Source: Homarus americanus (lineage: Eukaryota; Arthropoda; Malacostraca; Decapoda; Nephropidae). Taken from it: 64,000 nt of DNA. This document shows positions 58,529 through 64,000 of the stretch, one piece after another. Positions within the stretch are counted from its first letter, which is position 1. The number at the start of each line of letters is the position of its first letter. The position numbers were made by a program, and so were the translations under genes. Below the pieces are notes generated by a model that was not told the DNA's origin, did not search any database, and saw only the letters and a list, made by a program, of their open reading frames with translations. Where the stretch lies: the NCBI RefSeq assembly GCF_018991925.1, contig NW_024729772.1, positions 28,501-92,500 of the forward strand, in the 5' to 3' direction.

Positions 58529-60432
58529 TTACTGGCCCTCAGGTGAATCACCATTACTAGGTGAATCAACATCACTGTCACTTACAGTTGTCAGGGCTTC
58601 CCTGACAAATCCCTCAAAGTCAACTTCACTTTCACTATCACTGGCTTGGGCTGGCTGTGGTGGGTTGCGGGCGAAGAACTCGGTTATGCTTTGCTGACGG
58701 CTGGTGTTGATGTTGTCGTGATACACCTTGATGTACGGCTCCATAGCCTGCACCAGTCGGGTATGGAAGACTTCATAGCGTTCATCGTCATTGTCGCGGG
58801 AAAGGACGGACTTAATTTTTTCTGTAAACTCTATGACACACTTAATATCACTATGACTTAAACTAGGTTCTTCGGAGAATGACGCACCTTCTTCCTCCTC
58901 TTCACTGGCGTGTTCTTCTTCCAACATCTCGTCGGCAGTCACTTCAGGATCTTTGATCACCTCCAGGATGTCTTCGTTGGTGGTCTCGGAGAAGCCTTCA
59001 GCTGTAATATTGAGTGCAGCTTCTCTGGCAAGGTCCACTGCTACTGCAACAGTCTGAACCTGACCAGTCACAGGTTCACTCCTCCTCTCACCTGGTATGC
59101 CATGCAACACATGTCTCCATGCGTGACGAATCGTAGCAATAGTCAGCAGATCCCATGCCTCCACCAAGAAGTCTACAGCTTGTTTAACGTTAAACTTCTT
59201 CCAAAATTGTTTGACGAGAAGTTCTTGAGTCGCCGCCTCTTGTTCCTTGTCCTCGTCGCTTTTGCTCTCGCTGTCGGTGTCACCCAGCTTACGCAACTCA
59301 TCCTTGGTGTTGGTAGAGTCGTTCAGGAGCTTGAACTTCTTTGCAGAGTACGCAGCTTTCACATTGCAGATCAACTCCTGGTCCATGGGCTGGATTAATG
59401 ACGTAGTGTTGGGAGGAAGGAAGACCACTTTTACGTTGGGGTGACGATCCATAAGTAGGGGCGAGTGTCCAGGTGCGTTGTCAAGGAGCAACAAAATATT
59501 GAATGGAACATTCTGTTGCTCGCAGAATTTCTGCACGTCGGGAACAAAACAGTTGTCAAACCAGAAGAGGGACAGAGAAGAGGACATCCACGCCTTACGT
59601 GCGGTTAGCCAGTGGACATTAAGCTTGTTCATGTCCATATTCTTGTAGGCGTGCGGCTTGCGGGCTTTGTGAATCACCGATAACTTTGGTTTACAGGTAC
59701 CGGAGGCATTGGTGGTAAACAGGACGGTGATGCGTTCCTTCTGCAACTTCCGACCCCTTACCTTGCTGGCAGACTGGACAACGAAGGTCTTGGAAGGTAA
59801 CTTTTTCCAGAAAAGACCAGATTCGTCCATGTTAAACACCTGGTCGTCACTGTACTGTCCTTCCTCCATAATCTCACGTAAAAACGGAGGAAAATCTCTA
59901 GCCGCCACACGGTCAGCACTCGCTTCCTCACCACCAATGTTGATGTTGGTGATCTTGTTCCTCTTCTTAAACCTATGCAGCCAACCAGAGGAAGCATTGA
60001 AGGGTTTGGGCTCTGCAATTCCCAGTTTACGTGTCACTGCTGCGTATAGCTCACGTGCGTACTCCTGCACTGAGCGCGTGTCCACCGCCATGTTGCGTCG
60101 CGCCTGACGCACCAAATAACTCACCAGCAAATTTTCCACTTTTGCCAGCACCCTGTTCTGGCAATACCTGATAGATGAAGCCCTGCAGACTTTGTGATTT
60201 TCATGTGCTCTTTGATCTTGGCTGCATCCTTCTTGATCGTACGAATCGTAGATTCGTTGACGCCATGCTGGCACGCGAGATCAACTTGCCGTCTTCCTTT
60301 CTCCAAATCTTGAACAATTTGGTACTTCATCTCGTAGCTTAATGAACGTCGTGTCTTCTTTGGCTTAGTGCCGCTGGGTCCAGGTAAGGAAAGGTCTCTC
60401 TCTGGGGGCGGTGGTGGTCCGGCGGAAGCCAT
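58529..60432 (-). pseudogene. Tigger/jerky-type DDE transposase, one frameshift
   Basis: I take the ATG at 60432 (MASAGPPPPPERDLSLPGPS) rather than upstream ones because a proline-rich leader then runs straight into the psq helix-turn-helix (RRSLSYEMKYQIVQDLEKGR, HGVNESTIRTI). A single frameshift lies near 60155, after GIAR. From NRVLAKVENLLVSYL on, 540 codons are open: the CENP-B-type second helix-turn-helix (FNASSGWLHRFKKRNKI), then the DDE domain with its three acidic landmarks in FNMDESGLFW, ILLLLDNAPGH and LIQPMDQELI. The family normally has Gly after PMDQ; here it is Glu. A Glu/Ser-rich acidic tail ends at 58529. Total length would be about 630 residues, normal for Tigger. It is the best-kept transposase of the window. 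Confidence 0.93.
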
Positions 60433-60833
60433 TTTACGGAACAATGGATGTGCGTTAACCCGGGGTGGCCTTGAGGATGAAACTGCCGCGGCTAGGTCAA
60501 GCGTCGTCTCTCCTCCCTCCCTCCCCGGGGTGGTCACGTCATAATACTTTAAGCCAATTACAGCTAGCAGCAGAGGGGGGTAGGGATGCATGGCCAATCA
60601 CAGTCCGATACGTCATATGACGTCAGTGATAACGCAACAAAGACACACACTGCGCAACCTTACCGCGCGGCTTGCCCAAGCGGAGGGAGGAGGAGGGAGA
60701 GGCAGGCAGGCGGGCGGGCGGGTGGCGCGTGGGCAAAATCTAAAAATAGCATCTCGAGCCGGACACTCACCGCGTATATGTGGAAAAAATCCGTGTTAAG
60801 TGAAAGTTCAGCTCTGGCAAGGCACCGCGTATA
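60433..60833 (-). promoter_or_regulatory. 5' region of the Tigger-E transposase gene
   Basis: GC-rich compared with the rest of the window, with G/C runs (about 60465-60540 and 60670-60730) and two TGACGTCA-like sites (60536 region and 60616-60623). No TATA box is evident. It is the expected promoter region of the transposon gene, before the terminal repeat. Confidence 0.3.
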
Positions 60834-61574
60834 CCGTATATCACGGCCTATAAGGCGGCGGGGTGCATAAGACGCCCCCCCCAAATTTCCATTTAAAAAG
60901 TAGCTTTTGAGCTCTATTTGCTGTATAAGACCAGTACCCCAAATGTGACACTTACCCACTGACTCAGTAGTCCTTTACCAACCATCCTTGATTTTTTAAA
61001 ATAAGGCCAATTCACTTCAAGTAATGTCATCAAATTATACCCGCTGGTGTAGTGTAAACACTAGTGACGTCACTGAAGCGTCTGCTATTTACCGATAACT
61101 GGAACTAATGTCGGTATCGAGTAAAATTTTTCCATTTACTTGAAATGGATTTACTGATTTATTTGTTTATTTATTTATTTATTTATAATATACTGTAACA
61201 TATTAAACACACTGCAAGTATTTTCTTTCATTTATACGCTTGCTTCACACGAGACGATCGGTGGTGGGAGTGTTCCCTCGTCTCGGTGGTGTGGCTGTGT
61301 TCCGACTATTTATACAACATGTGGTTCAACAGCAACCACCGTATTCTAATTGTGGTGTTTCATTAGGATTTGAGTGAAAAAGGTTACCAGCAGTGGCGTG
61401 TCGTGGGAAAATGCTAGGGTAAAATGACGCTTTCTTGCTTGTACTTTGAGATCTAAAAAGGAATTCTTTAGTAGATCACATACAGTCTGTGATCTAAAAA
61501 TTCTTTTAGATCTCATGTTTCTAAATAAACGTCATTCCTGTATTCAGTATGTACTTACTACATACATTTATTAC

Positions 61575-61662
<88 letters not shown>

Positions 61663-62593
61663 TGAATATACTATGTACAAAAAATGAATGTTCAATGAAT
61701 TATTTATGGTGCATTAGGGTACTGGCCACTTCAGACGAGCTATAAATAGCCTTATCTCCCCTCCATCTCACCCTGAGCCAGAGGGAAGCGTCTTGGTAAA
61801 TAACATGTTTGCTTATTTTCCATTTACTTGAAATAGATTTACCGAATTGCAGTTTCAATTGTTCCTCTTACTTTGACAACACAACATACATACAGTATAT
61901 TATTTCTCAGTTTTGATCTTTTTTTTTAATTTTTGTATTTATTTATAGTTAGTTACTTAAAATAAGGCCAATTCACTTCAAGTAATGGCATCAAATATTA
62001 CCAGCTGGTGTAGTGTAAACACTAGTGACGTCACTTGAGCGTCTGTAATTAACCGTCGATAGTTTCAAGAATTAATGCACTCATTTACTGAATATTCTTT
62101 GTAAAAAAATAAAATTTAAATCAATTATTTATAGGAGATAAATATTATTATGAGTAAATATACCGATACCGGTATGCATTACTGACCACCTCCACGGCTA
62201 AAAATAGCCCAATCTCGCGGTCACTTTCCCTTTCTTGTCTCCTCACTGGCAAATGGGGGGGGGCGTGGGGAGGGGTGTGTGATGATAGCTGTGTTTATTA
62301 CAGGGGTATAAATCTCTTTTACGGTATGTTAGACAGGTTTATAATACATTTTTATTATTTTAATATACCGGTAATCTTAATTTGAATCCAGCTTGCCAAA
62401 CGTAAGTTTCAGTATAAAATAATTAGTGGTAAGACCTTGTGAGTGGCTTACGATGTTTTCATCACCACTCTTGACACACTAAACCACAATATTTAAGAGG
62501 TAAGAATTTTAAACTTGGTGGTTTAGACGACCCCCTAACTTTGGGCAGATTTTTTTAATGTTCAAATTTCGTCTTATAGGCCGTGATATACGG
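60834..62593. mobile_element. TA-inserting element F (1760 bp) nested in Tigger-E
   Basis: The ends are CCGTATATCACGGCCTATAAG and CTTATAGGCCGTGATATACGG, perfect inverted repeats of 21 bp. TA is on both sides (60832-60833 and 62594-62595). The fragment of element E at 52062-52218 lacks it. It contains an (AT)n array (61579-61661) and no transposase. The repeated stretch with AATAAGGCCAATTCACTTCA occurs at 61001 and 61961. Confidence 0.94.
61579..61661. repeat. (AT)n microsatellite inside element F
   Basis: 83 bp of AT dinucleotides. Confidence 0.98.
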
Positions 62594-63000
62594 TATGCGA
62601 AAACGCGCTAAGTGAAACCGCGTTAGGCGGGGTAATACTGTATATGTAAATTGTAAAATTTTAAATAAGAGAGAAAAACAAAATAAGTAGCGTTTAAATT
62701 GTACTGTACATTGTGGCTTGGCTTGGGGTTATGCAGTGTTTACAGTTCACGCTCGACATCACATGTTCATTGATTTATGTGTTTTGTTTGTGAAGAATTG
62801 CAGAAATAATTTATGTAATATTTATGTATACAGTATACCTGTACAGTATATGTAAAATGTAAAATTTTAAATAAGAGAAAAACAAAATACATAGCGTTTT
62901 AGACCCGCGCGCTCTGTTTACTCCACACTTTGTTTGAAACACGTGAAGTTTTTAAGTGTCCTCAGTGAATTCTGACTACTGTTTCTCCAATTTTGTGACT

Positions 63001-63105
63001 ATGGAAAAGAAGAATATCTCTGGGAAGCAGTCTGGTGATCGCATTTCCGGTGGTGATCGTAAAAGAAAGGCTATAACACTTGAAGAAAAGCTTGATGTTT
63101 CATGA
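63001..63105 (+). pseudogene. Element C transposase N-terminal piece
   Basis: The ATG at 63001 opens 34 codons (MEKKNISGKQSGDRIS, KRKAITLEEKLDVS) to the TGA at 63103-63105. The start of a psq-type DNA-binding region is the same as in element C copy 1 (35275-35571, minus), where the frame continues further. It is followed by CTTCTCCCCCATCAAG...TTTTTTCAAGGTAAAG, which could be an old splice donor. No catalytic part is present. Confidence 0.55.
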
Positions 63106-63387
63106 CTCCTCAGCCTCAACATCAACCTTCTCCCCCATCAAGTTATATTCATATTTTTTCAAGGTAAAGTGTAACATTTACTGTATGATTTCATTATTAG
63201 ATATGAATGTAACATTTATTTAGACTGTGCTATCCTTTGTGTTAGGCTAACTACGAAATTTTTTTTCGATTTGGAGTAATCTGCACCTAACCCTATTTTC
63301 TCCATAAGCCCTGTTATTTCTATTACACGAATTTCTATAACACGATGTTTTACAAGAACACTACTATCGCGTTATAGCAGAACTACC

Positions 63388-63389
<2 letters not shown>

Positions 63390-63437
<48 letters not shown>
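63390..63437. repeat. (TG)n(TA)n microsatellite
   Basis: About 48 bp directly after the end of element C copy 3. Confidence 0.95.
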
Positions 63438-63439
<2 letters not shown>

Positions 63440-63901
63440 TAAATCTTTACTTATGTTGGACTTCATTTGTCATCAACAACCATATTAAGACAATTTATTT
63501 ATTGGGTTCTCTCTCAGTCACCCCTGCTGCCATCTAAGGGATAAAGGAATAAAATCATATAAACATTGCAATAAAGACCAATGTGGCTGTGGATCTCACT
63601 TGCCAGTGTTATTACTTAGTTGGACAGACAGACAGACAGACAGACAGACCCATATATATTTATTCAGTAAATTCATCACAAAAGGTTTCAAAGATTCAGC
63701 CTGTTATGTACAGTGCAGGTATACAATACAATGGTAAACAGGAAGTCAATTCGACCAAGGATTCCCAACATAGCCATCAGATGATCATTTCCAGTTGGTC
63801 TTCTTTTGGAAATAAATAATCCATTATTTACACTTGAAATAAATGTTAACAACATGCAAGACCATATTGTTCTGTAGATCATTTTTCTGTAAGATCTTTC
63901 C
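63438..63901 (-). other. Probable 3' untranslated region of the zinc-finger gene
   Basis: No transposon signal is visible. It contains a (CAGA)n run at 63625-63649. On the minus strand AATAAA strings occur at about 63494-63502 and 63659-63664, downstream of the zinc-finger stop codon. It could be a 3' UTR or plain flank. Confidence 0.4.

Positions 63902-64000
<99 letters not shown>

Larger units (their letters stand above)
58175..62640 (-). mobile_element. Tigger-like element E with a near-complete transposase
   Basis: The ends are CAGTTGTACCCCACTTAACGCGG and CCGCGTTAGGCGGGGTAATACTG, imperfect inverted repeats, with TA on both sides (58173-58174 and 62641-62642). Removing nested element F (60834-62593) leaves about 2.7 kb, a normal Tigger size. 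The transposase is on the minus strand. Confidence 0.93.

Overview
This window looks like intergenic or intronic DNA from a large, repeat-rich animal genome. I infer an arthropod, most likely a decapod crustacean. The reasons are the mix of CR1- and Jockey-type LINEs, Penelope-like elements with GIY-YIG domains, Ty3-type LTR elements, hAT and many Tigger/pogo-type DNA transposons, plus very long (GA)n and (AT)n arrays. The species is not determined by the sequence. Almost every open frame belongs to a decayed mobile element. The only candidate host coding sequence is a C2H2 zinc-finger C-terminus cut by the right edge (63902-64000, minus strand).

Layout. 1-930: end of a Ty3-type pol gene and its 3' LTR region. 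931-2801: a dispersed LTR-like repeat whose inverted partner lies at 45988-49577. 2788-4560: Helitron helicase remnants, a tRNA-derived SINE-like piece and a minisatellite. 4557-5027: a 471-bp (GA)n tract. 5040-10120: a CR1 tail fused in frame to a second LINE with ORF1 and ORF2. 10691-15671: two minus-strand LINEs, CR1-like then Jockey-like. 15672-22120: a hAT element split by a 3.0-kb terminal-inverted-repeat element that carries an unnamed transposase-like gene, and by an LTR. 22250-26380: minus-strand Ty3 fragments split by a CR1 copy (itself split by a small hAT element), then a plus-strand Ty3 LTR, primer-binding site and gag start. 26382-30210: two Penelope-like elements embedded in (AT)n arrays, with a small Tigger between them.

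30240-36768: a CR1 copy interrupted three times (LTR insertion, Tigger-A, and a minus-strand LINE that itself holds Tigger-C). 36980-43999: a Ty3 element interrupted by a second copy of the same CR1, itself split by a solo LTR. 43967-49577: a cluster of related LTRs in both orientations. 50634-52000: an internally deleted hAT element. 52062-63389: a nest of at least six TA-inserting, Tigger-like families (A to F), including a nearly complete Tigger transposase at 58529-60432.

The genes do not form a pathway; the biology is the order of insertion. Comparing interrupted and uninterrupted copies inside this window gives exact target-site duplications: TA for the Tigger families, 8 bp for the small hAT, and 4-5 bp for solo LTRs. 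The two observations I would check first are the 15960-18994 element, whose protein belongs to a family I know only as uncharacterised, and the hammerhead-ribozyme-like core in the terminal repeats of both Penelope-like elements.
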